Below, piece after piece: positions 15,412-23,727 of a DNA stretch of 36,770 nt; positions within the stretch are counted from its first letter, which is position 1, and each line of letters starts with the position of its first letter. The notes below the pieces were generated by a model. That model ran no database searches. It saw only the letters and a program-made list of their open reading frames with translations, and had not been told where the DNA came from. The DNA lies in contig JAHCJK010000041.1 of NCBI GenBank assembly GCA_026184295.1, positions 1 through 36,770 of the forward strand, given 5' to 3'. This stretch comes from Planctomycetota bacterium. Lineage in GTDB: Bacteria; Planctomycetota; SZUA-567; H5-PLA8. The position numbers were made by a program, and so were the translations under genes.

Positions 15412-15610
15412 AGTGGTCAGTGAACAGTGATCAGTGATCAGTGATCAGTGATCAGTGATCAGTGAATCAGTGGTCAGTGGTCAGTGATCAGTGGTCAGTG
15501 ATCAGTGATCAGTGATCAGTGGTCAGTGATCAGTGATCAGTGATCAGTGCCTACTGACCCGATTGTGCCGTGCTGTTCACTGTTCACTGATCACTGTCCA
15601 CTGTCCACTG
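15412..15610. repeat. Inverted heptamer array, CAGTGAT family
   Basis: The left arm (15412-15545) is 19 head-to-tail units: 12 AGTGATC, 5 AGTGGTC, one AGTGAAC and one 8-bp AGTGAATC, ending in a partial AGTG. A 26-nt unique loop (15550-15575) follows. The right arm (15576-15610) is five units in the opposite orientation (TTCACTG twice, ATCACTG, TCCACTG twice). The core CAGTG is invariant and the two remaining bases vary. The arms can pair into a long hairpin. The left arm begins four bases after the mmsA stop. Thirteen GATC sites fall in the element. No open frame or known mobile element is present. Confidence 0.93.
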
Positions 15611-15629
15611 CTCCCTTTTCGAGGAAACC

Positions 15630-16910
15630 ATGAACACCCAACAGCAGTACGCGGAATACATGCTCCCGGTGGCGGCGAAGACGGTGGAGCCCATCGCGGT
15701 GGCGAGCGCCAAGGGGCGCACGATTACCGACACCACGGGGAAAGAGTACCTCGACTGCTTCTCGGGGATCTCGGTGGTGAACGCGGGGCACGGGCACCCG
15801 AAGATTCTGGCCGCCGCGCACGCGCAGATGGACAAGCTCGTCCATTGCTGTTCGTACGTGTACCAGGCGCCCGCGGTCGGGGAACTGGCGCAGAAGCTGG
15901 CCGAGGTGACGCCGGGCGCGCTGAAGAAGAGCTTCTTCGGCAACAGCGGCGCGGAAGCGATCGAAGGCGCGATGCGTCTGGCCAAGCAGGCCACCGGACA
16001 CCGCGAGATCGTCGCGCTGGGCTACTCGTTCCACGGGCGCACGCTGGGGACGCTATCCGTCACCGGCAACATGGCGCGCAAGAAGAACAACGGGCCGTAC
16101 ATGGGCGGGGTCGCGTTCGGACCCACGCCGTACTGCTACCGCTGCCCGCTCAAGCTGGAGCACCCGACCTGCGGCCTGGCCTGCGCGCACGCGCTGAAGG
16201 ACACGATCAAGCAGCAGACGAGCGGCGACGTGGCCGCGTTCCTGGCCGAACCGGTGCTGGGCGAAGGCGGCATCCTGGTCCCGCCGGGCGATTACTTCCG
16301 CATCGCGACGAGCATCTTCCACGAACACGGGGCGCTCTTCATCGCCGACGAAGTGCAGTCGGGCTTCGGGCGCACGGGCAAGCTCTTCGCGATCGAACAC
16401 TACGGCGTCGAGCCCGACATTCTGGCGATGGCCAAGGGCATCGCCAACGGCTTCCCGCTCGGCGCGTTCATCGCGCGCGAACCGGTCAGCGAGGCGATGC
16501 AGCCCGGCGACCATCTCTCCACGTTCGGCGGCAACCCGATCTCCTGCGCCGCGGCGGTGGCGAACATCGAGGTCCTTAAAGAGGAGCGCCTGTCGGAGAA
16601 CGCGGCCGCGCGCGGCGACGAACTGCTCGCGCGCCTGCGTGCTTTCCAGGAAAAGTCGCCCAAGGTCGGCGACGTGCGCGGCAAGGGGCTGATGATCGGC
16701 ATCGAACTCGTGCGCGACCGCAAGACCAAGGAGCCCGCGGACAAGGAAGCGAAGGAGATTCGCGTCCGGCTGCGCGAGGCCGGCGTGCTGGTCGGCGTCG
16801 GCGGCGTCTTCGGCAACGTGGTGCGCCTGCAGCCGCCGCTTTCCATTACCGCGGCCGAATGCGACCGCGCGGCGACGGAACTCGAACGCGCCATCGAAGC
16901 GCTGGGTTGA
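15630..16910 (+). CDS. Class III pyridoxal-phosphate aminotransferase
   Basis: A 426-residue omega-aminotransferase of the GabT/AGXT2 group. Features are DCFSGISVVNAGHGHP, the cofactor-contacting FFGNSGAEAIEGAMRLA, YSFHGRTLGTLSVTG, the metal-like YCYRCPL insert seen in alanine-glyoxylate aminotransferase 2 relatives, LFIADEVQSGFGRTGK, and the Schiff-base Lys269 in AMAKGIANGFPLGA. Likely substrates are beta-alanine, GABA or a related omega-amino acid. With MmsA two genes upstream in the same orientation, beta-alanine to malonate semialdehyde to acetyl-CoA is a sensible route, but this is inference. GAGG lies six bases before the ATG. The inverted heptamer array fills the 222-bp gap to mmsA. 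The next gene starts two bases after the stop. Confidence 0.92.
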   Translation: MNTQQQYAEYMLPVAAKTVEPIAVASAKGRTITDTTGKEYLDCFSGISVVNAGHGHPKILAAAHAQMDKLVHCCSYVYQAPAVGELAQKLAEVTPGALKKSFFGNSGAEAIEGAMRLAKQATGHREIVALGYSFHGRTLGTLSVTGNMARKKNNGPYMGGVAFGPTPYCYRCPLKLEHPTCGLACAHALKDTIKQQTSGDVAAFLAEPVLGEGGILVPPGDYFRIATSIFHEHGALFIADEVQSGFGRTGKLFAIEHYGVEPDILAMAKGIANGFPLGAFIAREPVSEAMQPGDHLSTFGGNPISCAAAVANIEVLKEERLSENAAARGDELLARLRAFQEKSPKVGDVRGKGLMIGIELVRDRKTKEPADKEAKEIRVRLREAGVLVGVGGVFGNVVRLQPPLSITAAECDRAATELERAIEALG

Positions 16911-16912
16911 AC

Positions 16913-19078
16913 ATGCACCCCAGCGACGGCACGCAGGCCGGCGCGCTGCGCGCGCTGGCGGAACTGGCAGCAGAAACCCCCGGCGATTCGCTGCGCGGAA
17001 TGCTCGGCGCGTTTGCCGACGAACGCCTGCGCGCCGCCGATCGCGCGGACGCCGAAGCTTGGGAACGCCTGGCTACCAAGGCCGATTGGGAATCGTTCCG
17101 CGCGCCGCGCATGGCGGCGCTGCGCGCTTCGCTGGGCGACCTGCCGGCCGAAGCGAAGACGACCTCGCGTATTACGAGCTCGCGCGCGGGCGACGGCTAT
17201 TCGCTGCACGGCCTCGTCTACCAGTCGCGCGCGGGCGATCCGGTCTCCGCGAACCTGTACCTGCCCGAGCCGCGCCGCGAGCGGATGCCGGGCATCCTGA
17301 TCTGCCACAGCCACCACCGCCCGAAAGTACAGGGCGAGATTCAGGACATGGGCATGACGTGGGCGCGCGCCGGCTGCGCGGTGCTCGCGCCGGACCTGCC
17401 GAGCTACGGCGAACGCCGCCACCAGCCGTTCGAAGGCCGGCAGGAGTACTACTTCCGCTACTTCCTCGGCATGCAGTTGCAGCTCGCGGGCGAAAGCCTG
17501 ATCGGGCGCATCGTCTGGGACCTCTGGCGAGGCGTGGACGCGCTCCTGGCGCAGCCGGGCGTGGACGCCTCGCGTGTCTTCCTGATGGGCGCGGTGGCGG
17601 GCGGCGGCGATCCGGCCGCGGTAGCCGCCGCGCTGGACGAACGCATCGCCTGCGCCGTGCCGTTCAACTTCGGCGGGCCGCAGCCCGAAACCGTGGTTTC
17701 GAGCGAGGGCGAGGCGCGCGCGTTCCGCTACGCCGGAAGCGGCGGGTGGGAATCGACGCGCAACCTGCGCCTGAGCGCGCGCGACGGCTTTCTGCCCTGG
17801 GCGATCGTCGGCGCCGTCGCGCCTCGGGCCCTGGTCTACGCGCACGAATTCGAATGGGAAGCGGAGGTCGATCCGGTCTGGGCACGGCTGCAAAAGATCT
17901 ACGCCTGGCACGGCGCCGAAGGGCGCATCGGCGCGGTGAAAGGCAAGGGGCGCGTGACGCAGGCCTCAGACGTGGCCACGCACTGCAACCAGATCGGCGC
18001 CGTGCATCGCGCGCAGATCTATCCGCTGCTGGCCGAATGGTTCGGCGCCGAGCCGCCCCGCGAGTACACGCAGCGGCTGGAACCGGCCGATCTCGACGCG
18101 TTCACTCCCGAGGTCCCGCGCACCCCGATACACCAGCAGGCACGCGCGGCCGCGGAAGCCCGGATCGCCGCCTGCCGCGCGGCGCTGGAACCGCTCCCGA
18201 TCCAGGCGCGCGCCGCGGAACTCTGCGCGCGCTGGTCGAAGGCGCTGCTGCTGCCCGAGGCCCGCGCGCCGAAGATTCTTTCGAACGAACCGCTGCGCCT
18301 GGAAGCCGGACCGCCGGCGCGGCGCGTCACGCTGGAGACCGAGCCCGGCATCCGCGTGCCGCTGCTGCTGCTTGCGCCCAACCGGCCCAGCGACGACCCC
18401 GCGCCCGTCGCGGTGGCCTTCGCGCAGCAAGGCCAGGCCGCCTTTTTAAAGGAGCGCGCCGAGGACCTGGCCGCGCTCTTGGAGCAGGGCGTGGCGGTCT
18501 GCCTGCCCGATTTGCGCGGCTTCGGCGCGAGCGACCCCGACGGCGACCGGTCGTGGTACGGCCGCGCGACGGCGCATTCGTCCAGCGAATTGATGCTCGG
18601 CCGCACGCAGCTCGGCAGCCAGCTTCACGACCTCCGCGCGGTGCTGGCGTTCCTGTGCGGCGTCTCCGGCCTGGACGGGCGCCGCGCCGTGCTATGGGGC
18701 GATTCGTTCGCGCCGGTGAACCCGCCGGACTACGCGGACCCGCCACTGCGCACGCAGCCGGCGCCGGCCATCGGCGAACCCGCGGCCGGGCTGCTCGCGC
18801 TGCTCGGCGCGCTCTTCGACGAACACGTGCGCGGGGCCTACGCGCGCGGGACGCTCGCGAGTTGGCTCGACGTCTTCGCCACGCCGTTCGTGTACCTGCC
18901 GCACGATTTTCTCGTGCCCGGCGCGGCGGCCGCAGGGGACCTGAGCGACCTGCGCGCCGTGCTGGGCCGGCATGCCTGCCTGAGCGAACCGATCGACGGG
19001 CGCAACGTGGCGCTCGCCCAGGGCGCGCCGGTGCCGCCCGTGCCGTGGATCGCGCAGCGCCTCGACGCACGCCTTTAA
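16913..19078 (+). CDS. Tandem alpha/beta-hydrolase domain protein
   Basis: A 721-residue protein with two alpha/beta hydrolase-like halves. Half one (about 85-330) has the acetyl-xylan-esterase-type strings ANLYLPEP, ILICHSHHR and APDLPSYGERR. At the nucleophile elbow, however, it reads G-A-V-A-G-G (226-231), so the serine is replaced by alanine. Half two (about 455-650) has LPDLRGFGASDPDGDRSW and a WGDSFAPVNP elbow with Ser598 intact. No signal peptide is seen, so it is probably cytoplasmic. Related long proteins in planctomycete-like genomes are called esterases or dienelactone-hydrolase-like, and the substrate is unknown. ATG 16913 is two bases after the aminotransferase stop. The M20 peptidase gene follows after 14 bp, so all three are probably cotranscribed. 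Confidence 0.78.
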   Translation: MHPSDGTQAGALRALAELAAETPGDSLRGMLGAFADERLRAADRADAEAWERLATKADWESFRAPRMAALRASLGDLPAEAKTTSRITSSRAGDGYSLHGLVYQSRAGDPVSANLYLPEPRRERMPGILICHSHHRPKVQGEIQDMGMTWARAGCAVLAPDLPSYGERRHQPFEGRQEYYFRYFLGMQLQLAGESLIGRIVWDLWRGVDALLAQPGVDASRVFLMGAVAGGGDPAAVAAALDERIACAVPFNFGGPQPETVVSSEGEARAFRYAGSGGWESTRNLRLSARDGFLPWAIVGAVAPRALVYAHEFEWEAEVDPVWARLQKIYAWHGAEGRIGAVKGKGRVTQASDVATHCNQIGAVHRAQIYPLLAEWFGAEPPREYTQRLEPADLDAFTPEVPRTPIHQQARAAAEARIAACRAALEPLPIQARAAELCARWSKALLLPEARAPKILSNEPLRLEAGPPARRVTLETEPGIRVPLLLLAPNRPSDDPAPVAVAFAQQGQAAFLKERAEDLAALLEQGVAVCLPDLRGFGASDPDGDRSWYGRATAHSSSELMLGRTQLGSQLHDLRAVLAFLCGVSGLDGRRAVLWGDSFAPVNPPDYADPPLRTQPAPAIGEPAAGLLALLGALFDEHVRGAYARGTLASWLDVFATPFVYLPHDFLVPGAAAAGDLSDLRAVLGRHACLSEPIDGRNVALAQGAPVPPVPWIAQRLDARL

Positions 19079-19092
19079 AGAAGGAACCTCCG

Positions 19093-20256
19093 ATGACGCT
19101 CCCGCAGCCGGTCGCCGACCTGATGGAACTGCTCGCGATTCCCGCCGGACCCGGCGAGGAAGCGCCCGTCGCCGAGCACCTCCGCGCCAAGCTGCGCTCC
19201 TTCGGCATCTCCGACGCCTGTATGGAGCACGACGACGCGCAGACGCGCAGCGAGATCGGCGGCGGCATCGGCAACCTGATCGTCAAACTGGACGGCCACG
19301 GGCGCGGCGAGCGCGTGATGTTCAGCGCGCACATGGACACCGTGCCCGACTGCGTGGGCGCGAAGCCGCGCATCGACGGCCGCGCGGTGGTGAACGACGC
19401 GCCTGGGAAGGCCCTGGGCGGCGACAACCGCACCGGCTGCGGCGTGCTGGTGCAGATCGCGCGCGCGCTGGCCGCGCGCAAAGGCGACCACGCGCCGGTC
19501 ACGCTCGTCTTTTTCGTGCAGGAAGAAGTCGGGCTGCTCGGGTCGCGCTGGGTGGACAAGAGCAAGCTGGGCGCCCCGGCGCGCTGCTTCAACTGGGACA
19601 GCGGCACGCCGCACGAGATCATCAGCGCGGTGACGGGCACCGAGCGCATGCATATCGAGATTTCCGGCAAGGCCGCGCACGCCGGCCGCCCCGAACGCGG
19701 CCTCAGCGCCGCCATCGTGGCCGCGCACGCGCTGAGCGCGCTCGACCGCGACGGCTGGCACGGCGCGATCAAAAAGGCCGAGGGCGAAGGCTCCTCGAAC
19801 TGCGGCATCCTGCGCGGCGGCACCGGCAGCAACGTGGTGATGCCCGGCCTGTACGCGCTGGCCGAGGCGCGTTCGTTCGACCCGGTCTTCCGCGGCGCGA
19901 TCCTGAACGCCTACAAGAGCGCCTTCGAGCACGCCGCCGGAAAGGTGACCAATCCCGCCGGCGACCGCGCGCGCGTGGCCTTCCGGCCCGGGCCGTTTTA
20001 CCATTCCTTCGAGATGCCCGACGGCGCGCCGGTGGTCCGGCAGGCGGTCGCGGCCTGCCGGAAACTCGGCCTGGAAGGCACGCCGGTCCGCAACACGGGC
20101 GGGATGGACGCCAACTGGATCGTCGCCCACGGCATCCCGGCGGTGACGCTCGGCTGCGGGATGATCTCGGTGCACACCCCCGACGAGCGCATCGACCTGG
20201 ACTGGTACGAGGCCGGCTGCCGCCTGGGCATCGAACTGGCCCTCGCCCAGGGCTGA
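19093..20256 (+). CDS. M20-family metallopeptidase (PepT/PepT2-like)
   Basis: A 387-residue zinc exopeptidase or amidohydrolase of the M20 clan. Metal and catalytic motifs are SAHMDTVPDC (His and catalytic Asp, about 77-86), the bridging Asp in LGGDNRTGCGV, Glu-Glu in VQEEVGLLGS, Asp in NWDSGTPHE, and the final His in SVHTPDERI. Between them lies the dimerisation or lid domain with ISGKAAHAGRPERGLSA. The pattern is nearest to PepT2-like tripeptidases, which release amino acids from short peptides in the cytoplasm. AAGGA lies a few bases before ATG 19093. It ends the catabolic gene group and may feed it with amino acids. Substrate preference is not visible. Confidence 0.9.
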   Translation: MTLPQPVADLMELLAIPAGPGEEAPVAEHLRAKLRSFGISDACMEHDDAQTRSEIGGGIGNLIVKLDGHGRGERVMFSAHMDTVPDCVGAKPRIDGRAVVNDAPGKALGGDNRTGCGVLVQIARALAARKGDHAPVTLVFFVQEEVGLLGSRWVDKSKLGAPARCFNWDSGTPHEIISAVTGTERMHIEISGKAAHAGRPERGLSAAIVAAHALSALDRDGWHGAIKKAEGEGSSNCGILRGGTGSNVVMPGLYALAEARSFDPVFRGAILNAYKSAFEHAAGKVTNPAGDRARVAFRPGPFYHSFEMPDGAPVVRQAVAACRKLGLEGTPVRNTGGMDANWIVAHGIPAVTLGCGMISVHTPDERIDLDWYEAGCRLGIELALAQG

Positions 20257-20339
20257 AGCCCGCCAACAATCCGCTCAAGAAGGCTCAAGCTCCGGACGAT
20301 TCCTGGATTAGGTGTCTCTGCACCCCTCCGGAGAGCGTC

Positions 20340-21638
20340 ATGGCACTTGAAAAGTTCGTCATCGAAGGCGGCCGTCCTTTAAAGGGCGAAGTGACGGCGA
20401 TGGGTTCGAAGAACGCGGCCCTGCCGATCCTCGCCGCCACGATCCTGGCCGATTCCCCCTGCGACATCGGCAACGTTCCGCGCCTGCGCGACGTGGACGT
20501 GCTCGCCCGGATCATGGGCGAGGTGGGCGTGAAGATCGAACGCGACGCGCTCGGCCGCGTCCGCGCCACCGTCCTCGACGAGACCAAATCCTACGCGCCG
20601 TACGAACTGGTGAGCATGATGCGGGCGAGCTTCTGCGTGCTCGGGCCGCTGCTGGCCAAGCGCGGCTACGCCAAGGTGAGCCTGCCCGGCGGCTGCGCCA
20701 TCGGCGACCGGCCGGTGGACCTGCACCTGAAGGGCCTGCGCGCGCTCGGCGCGGACATCAAGATCGAACACGGCTACGTGATCGCGCGGGCCACGCGGCT
20801 GCGCGGCGCGAACATCTACCTGGGCGGCAACGCGGGCAGCTCGGTGCTCGGCACCGCCAACGTGATGATGGCCGCCTGCCTGGCCGAAGGCACGACGGTG
20901 ATCGAACACGCGGCCTGCGAGCCCGAGGTCGAGAACCTGGCGCAGTTCCTGATCGAGATGGGCGCATCCATTGAGGGCGCGGGCAGCCACCGCGTGAAGA
21001 TTCGCGGCGTGCGCCGCCTGGAAGGCTGCAGCCACGAGGTGATTCCCGACCGCATCGAGGCCGCCACGCTGCTGATGGCCGCGGCCGCGACGCGCGGCGA
21101 AGTGATCGTCCGCAACATCGACCCGACGCACCTGGAAGCGGTCTTCGACAAGCTGCGCGAGGCCGGCGTGGGCTTCAACCGCAACTGCAAGACGGTGGCC
21201 GTGAGCATGGACGGGCGGCCGAAGGAAGTGGAACTGACCACGCTCCCCTACCCCGGCTTCCCCACCGACCTCCAGGCGCAGATGATGGCGCTGATGTGCT
21301 TCGGGCACGGCGCGAGCGTCTTCACCGACGGCATCTACCCCGAACGCCTGCACCACGTCGCGGAACTGAAGCGCATGGGCGCACGCATCCTGCGCGTCAA
21401 CAACACCTGCGTGGTGATCGGCGGCGACAAGCTGCAGGGCGCGCCCGTGATGGCCAGCGACCTGCGCGCCGGCGCGGCGCTGGTGATGGCGGCGCTTTGC
21501 GCCGAGGGCGAGACCCACGTGCGGCGCATCTACCACATCGACCGCGGCTACGAGAACTTCGAGCAGAAGCTGCGCAGCCTCGGCGCGATCATCCACCGCG
21601 TCCCCGACGAAGCCCCCGAGCGGCCGCCGGCGGTCTAG
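20340..21638 (+). CDS. murA: UDP-N-acetylglucosamine 1-carboxyvinyltransferase
   Basis: A 432-residue enolpyruvyl transferase for the first committed step of peptidoglycan synthesis: UDP-GlcNAc plus phosphoenolpyruvate. It has SKNAALPILAA with the catalytic Lys24-Asn25, SMMRASFCVLGPLLAKRG, and the PEP-binding loop GGCAIGDRPVDLHL with Cys119. That cysteine is the residue alkylated by fosfomycin, so the enzyme should be of the sensitive type. VIPDRIEAATLL and PYPGFPTDLQAQMMAL complete the fold. The usual T-E-N segment reads GTANVMMAA. GGAG lies six bases before the ATG. An 83-bp gap separates it from the peptidase gene, and it may have its own promoter. The stop codon overlaps the stop of the convergent glycosyltransferase gene. 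Confidence 0.96.
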   Translation: MALEKFVIEGGRPLKGEVTAMGSKNAALPILAATILADSPCDIGNVPRLRDVDVLARIMGEVGVKIERDALGRVRATVLDETKSYAPYELVSMMRASFCVLGPLLAKRGYAKVSLPGGCAIGDRPVDLHLKGLRALGADIKIEHGYVIARATRLRGANIYLGGNAGSSVLGTANVMMAACLAEGTTVIEHAACEPEVENLAQFLIEMGASIEGAGSHRVKIRGVRRLEGCSHEVIPDRIEAATLLMAAAATRGEVIVRNIDPTHLEAVFDKLREAGVGFNRNCKTVAVSMDGRPKEVELTTLPYPGFPTDLQAQMMALMCFGHGASVFTDGIYPERLHHVAELKRMGARILRVNNTCVVIGGDKLQGAPVMASDLRAGAALVMAALCAEGETHVRRIYHIDRGYENFEQKLRSLGAIIHRVPDEAPERPPAV

Positions 21639-23542
21639 CGCTTCAGGCCTGCGACGCAGCGTTCGGCCAGGGCGGGTTCGCCCAGGGCCTTGTAGGCATC
21701 GGCGAGCACCGCGCGCGCGGGCGGGAAGTCCGGCGCGAGGTTCGCCAGCACCGCCGCGACGTCGAAGGCCGCCTCCAGGTCGCCCGCCTTCAGGTTCGCT
21801 TCCGCCAGCACGTGCAGGCTCTCCAGCTTCATGCGCCCGCTGAACGACCGGTCGTAGCCGTCGCCGCCGGAGAGCTTCAGCACCACCAGCGGCTGGAGCT
21901 CGAACGGAAGCTTCGGGCCCTTGCGGCAGCTCGCGCGCAGCGGCCCCACGGCTTCCACCAGCGCCCCGGCAAAAACGGGGCTCAGCGCCGCGACCGCGTC
22001 CCGAGGTTTGCCGGTGCGCGCGGCGATCTTCGCCCGCGCAAGGTTCCCGACGCCCTCCCAGCCCGGCCCCAGCCGCGCGCTCTCGCGTTCGACCAGCGCG
22101 CGGGCCTCCTCCGGCCGCCCGGCGCGTTCCAGCGCGATGGCCGCTTCCACCATCAGCGTGCTGCGCGCCGCGGGCATGATGCGGGCGGAGTCCGGCAGGC
22201 TGAGCGCGCGCAGCGCGGCCCCGCCGACCAGCGCCTTGTGCTCGGGTTCGGGGCGCGTCCAGAGTTCCAGCGCGTACTGCGTCCAGGCGAGGCCGCTCTC
22301 CGGCTGGCGCACCACGGCGTTGCCGAACAGCGTGAGCCCGGAGGAGAATTCCTCCACGCGCTGGTACGAAAAGACCGCGAAGAAGACCGCCGCGAGCCCC
22401 GCCAGCGCGCGCGAAAGCGCCGCCTTCGAACCGAGCCGCGCGAGCGCGCCTTCGGCGGTGAAGACGAGCGCCAGCAGCCAGCCGGGGATCGCCCAGTGGT
22501 TGTAATGGTCCATCATCGGCAGGGACTGCGGCGCGATGTTGATCGCGGGCGCCATCGCGGCCAGGCCCCACAGCCAGCCGAAGAGCACCCATGCGCGGCG
22601 TTCGCGCCCGGCGATTCCGACGCACGCGGCCATCGCGCCCAGAAACAGCGCCCACGCGCCCCACGCCCACGGGTCCGACGGTTGCAGTTCCGGGACTTCG
22701 TAGAAGAAGGAGAGCCGTACCGGCGCGACCGTGTGCCCCAGGTAAGCGAGCAGGATCGGCCCGTCGCTCGCGATGGCCGCCGCGCGGCTGCCGCCCAGGT
22801 ACTCGCCGCTCAGGTCCTTGCGGATAAAAGTCACGCTGACGAGGAAGAACGCCGCCGCCGAGGCCAGGAACGGCGCGGCCCAGCGCGCGCGGCGCTTCCA
22901 GTCGCCGGGGCCGAGGGTCAGTTCGTACGCGACGAGCATCGGCGGCAGCGCGAGCCCGTGAATCTTGGAGAGCAGCGCGAGCGCGAAGAGGACGTAGGCG
23001 GCCGCGCCGAGTTTCAACGCGCGCGCGCCGTCCGAGGCCGTCCGCGCCGCCACGTAGCGTTCGAAGCTCCAGAAGCTGAAGGCCATGCAGAGCTGATTCT
23101 TGCGTTCGGCCAGCCAGAGCGCGGTGGGCGCGCTGAGCGGATGCACCGCGAAGAGCAGCGCGACGAGAAAGCCGATCTCGCGCCGGCCGGTCGCGCGCGC
23201 AACGAGCGCGTGCAGCCCCAGCGTGCCGATGCCGATCCAGATCAGCCCGTGGATGCGCGAGATCAGGAACGGCTCGGGGCCGCCGAGGCGCATGTCGAAC
23301 CACCAGGTAAGCTGCGTGACGGGAAAGTAGTCGCTGTAAAAGGGGCCGGTCCAGAGTTCGTAGAGGCCGCGCCACTCGCCGCCGCAAAGCAGGTTGTTGT
23401 TGCGGTAATACGTGGCATCGTCGTAGCCGATCAGCCCGAAGCCGTACGCGCCGGCGAAGAGGATAAAAGGGAGGCCGAAGAGGATCAGGCGTTCCTGCCA
23501 GGCCGTTAAGGGCCAGGCGGTGGATGGATCGGCGTCGGACAA
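21635..23542 (-). CDS. TMTC-like GT-C glycosyltransferase with C-terminal TPRs
   Basis: About 635 residues, with many transmembrane helices over the first 400 residues and soluble TPR-like helices after that. The first periplasmic loop holds GYDDATYYRNN, with the paired acidic residues typical of GT-C enzymes. FYSDYFPVTQLTWWFD, then LLFAVHPLSAPTALWLAERKNQL follow, a pattern shared with TMTC/PMT-type O-glycosyltransferase families. Such enzymes transfer sugars from a polyprenyl-phosphate donor onto proteins or glycans outside the membrane; donor and target are unknown here. The start is uncertain. TTG 23542 has GAGG seven bases upstream and is preferred. ATG 23635 would add 31 basic residues and overlap the rpmI promoter. 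It is convergent with murA. Confidence 0.8.
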   Translation of the reverse strand: MSDADPSTAWPLTAWQERLILFGLPFILFAGAYGFGLIGYDDATYYRNNNLLCGGEWRGLYELWTGPFYSDYFPVTQLTWWFDMRLGGPEPFLISRIHGLIWIGIGTLGLHALVARATGRREIGFLVALLFAVHPLSAPTALWLAERKNQLCMAFSFWSFERYVAARTASDGARALKLGAAAYVLFALALLSKIHGLALPPMLVAYELTLGPGDWKRRARWAAPFLASAAAFFLVSVTFIRKDLSGEYLGGSRAAAIASDGPILLAYLGHTVAPVRLSFFYEVPELQPSDPWAWGAWALFLGAMAACVGIAGRERRAWVLFGWLWGLAAMAPAINIAPQSLPMMDHYNHWAIPGWLLALVFTAEGALARLGSKAALSRALAGLAAVFFAVFSYQRVEEFSSGLTLFGNAVVRQPESGLAWTQYALELWTRPEPEHKALVGGAALRALSLPDSARIMPAARSTLMVEAAIALERAGRPEEARALVERESARLGPGWEGVGNLARAKIAARTGKPRDAVAALSPVFAGALVEAVGPLRASCRKGPKLPFELQPLVVLKLSGGDGYDRSFSGRMKLESLHVLAEANLKAGDLEAAFDVAAVLANLAPDFPPARAVLADAYKALGEPALAERCVAGLKR

Positions 23543-23629
23543 GGCGCAGCCTCGCTCTTGAAGGTCCTTACTTCGCCTAGTCTTACGAGAATGGCGCGCG
23601 GATCGCAACGGTACAAGCCAGACTTGACG

Positions 23630-23657
23630 TTGCATTTGCCGCGCCGCCCGCTATAAA
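23630..23657 (+). promoter_or_regulatory. Candidate promoter for the rpmI-rplT-pheST group
   Basis: TTGCAT (23630-23635), a 16-bp spacer and TATAAA (23652-23657) form a good sigma-70-like promoter. It is the only well-spaced pair found upstream of rpmI and leaves a leader of about 65 nt. Confidence 0.5.
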
Positions 23658-23673
23658 CCCTCTTTCTGTTCCA

Positions 23674-23705
23674 ACGGGCAAGGTCCGTCCACGGGCCTTG
23701 CCCGT
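23674..23705 (+). promoter_or_regulatory. Leader hairpin upstream of rpmI
   Basis: ACGGGCAAGG (23674-23683) pairs perfectly with CCTTGCCCGT (23696-23705), and the loop adds CCGT/ACGG. No T-run follows, so it is not an intrinsic terminator. It ends just before the rpmI ribosome site. In several bacteria L20 represses its own operon by binding a leader RNA in this place, so a ribosomal-protein leader is a reasonable guess. Confidence 0.45.
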
Positions 23706-23727
23706 GCCGATTCATGGGAGTCATGCA

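Noticed and set aside
15412..15610. CRISPR array
   Set aside because: Units are 7 bp with no spacers of normal length, and no cas genes are present.
15412..15610. Replication origin, because of clustered GATC sites
   Set aside because: No DnaA-box-like TTATCCACA sites, AT-rich unwinding tract or dnaA/dnaN genes nearby.
17059..20256. A 1065-residue fusion protein reaching into the M20 peptidase
   Set aside because: The first two thirds are an out-of-frame reading of the hydrolase gene. The peptidase has its own ATG and ribosome site at 19093.
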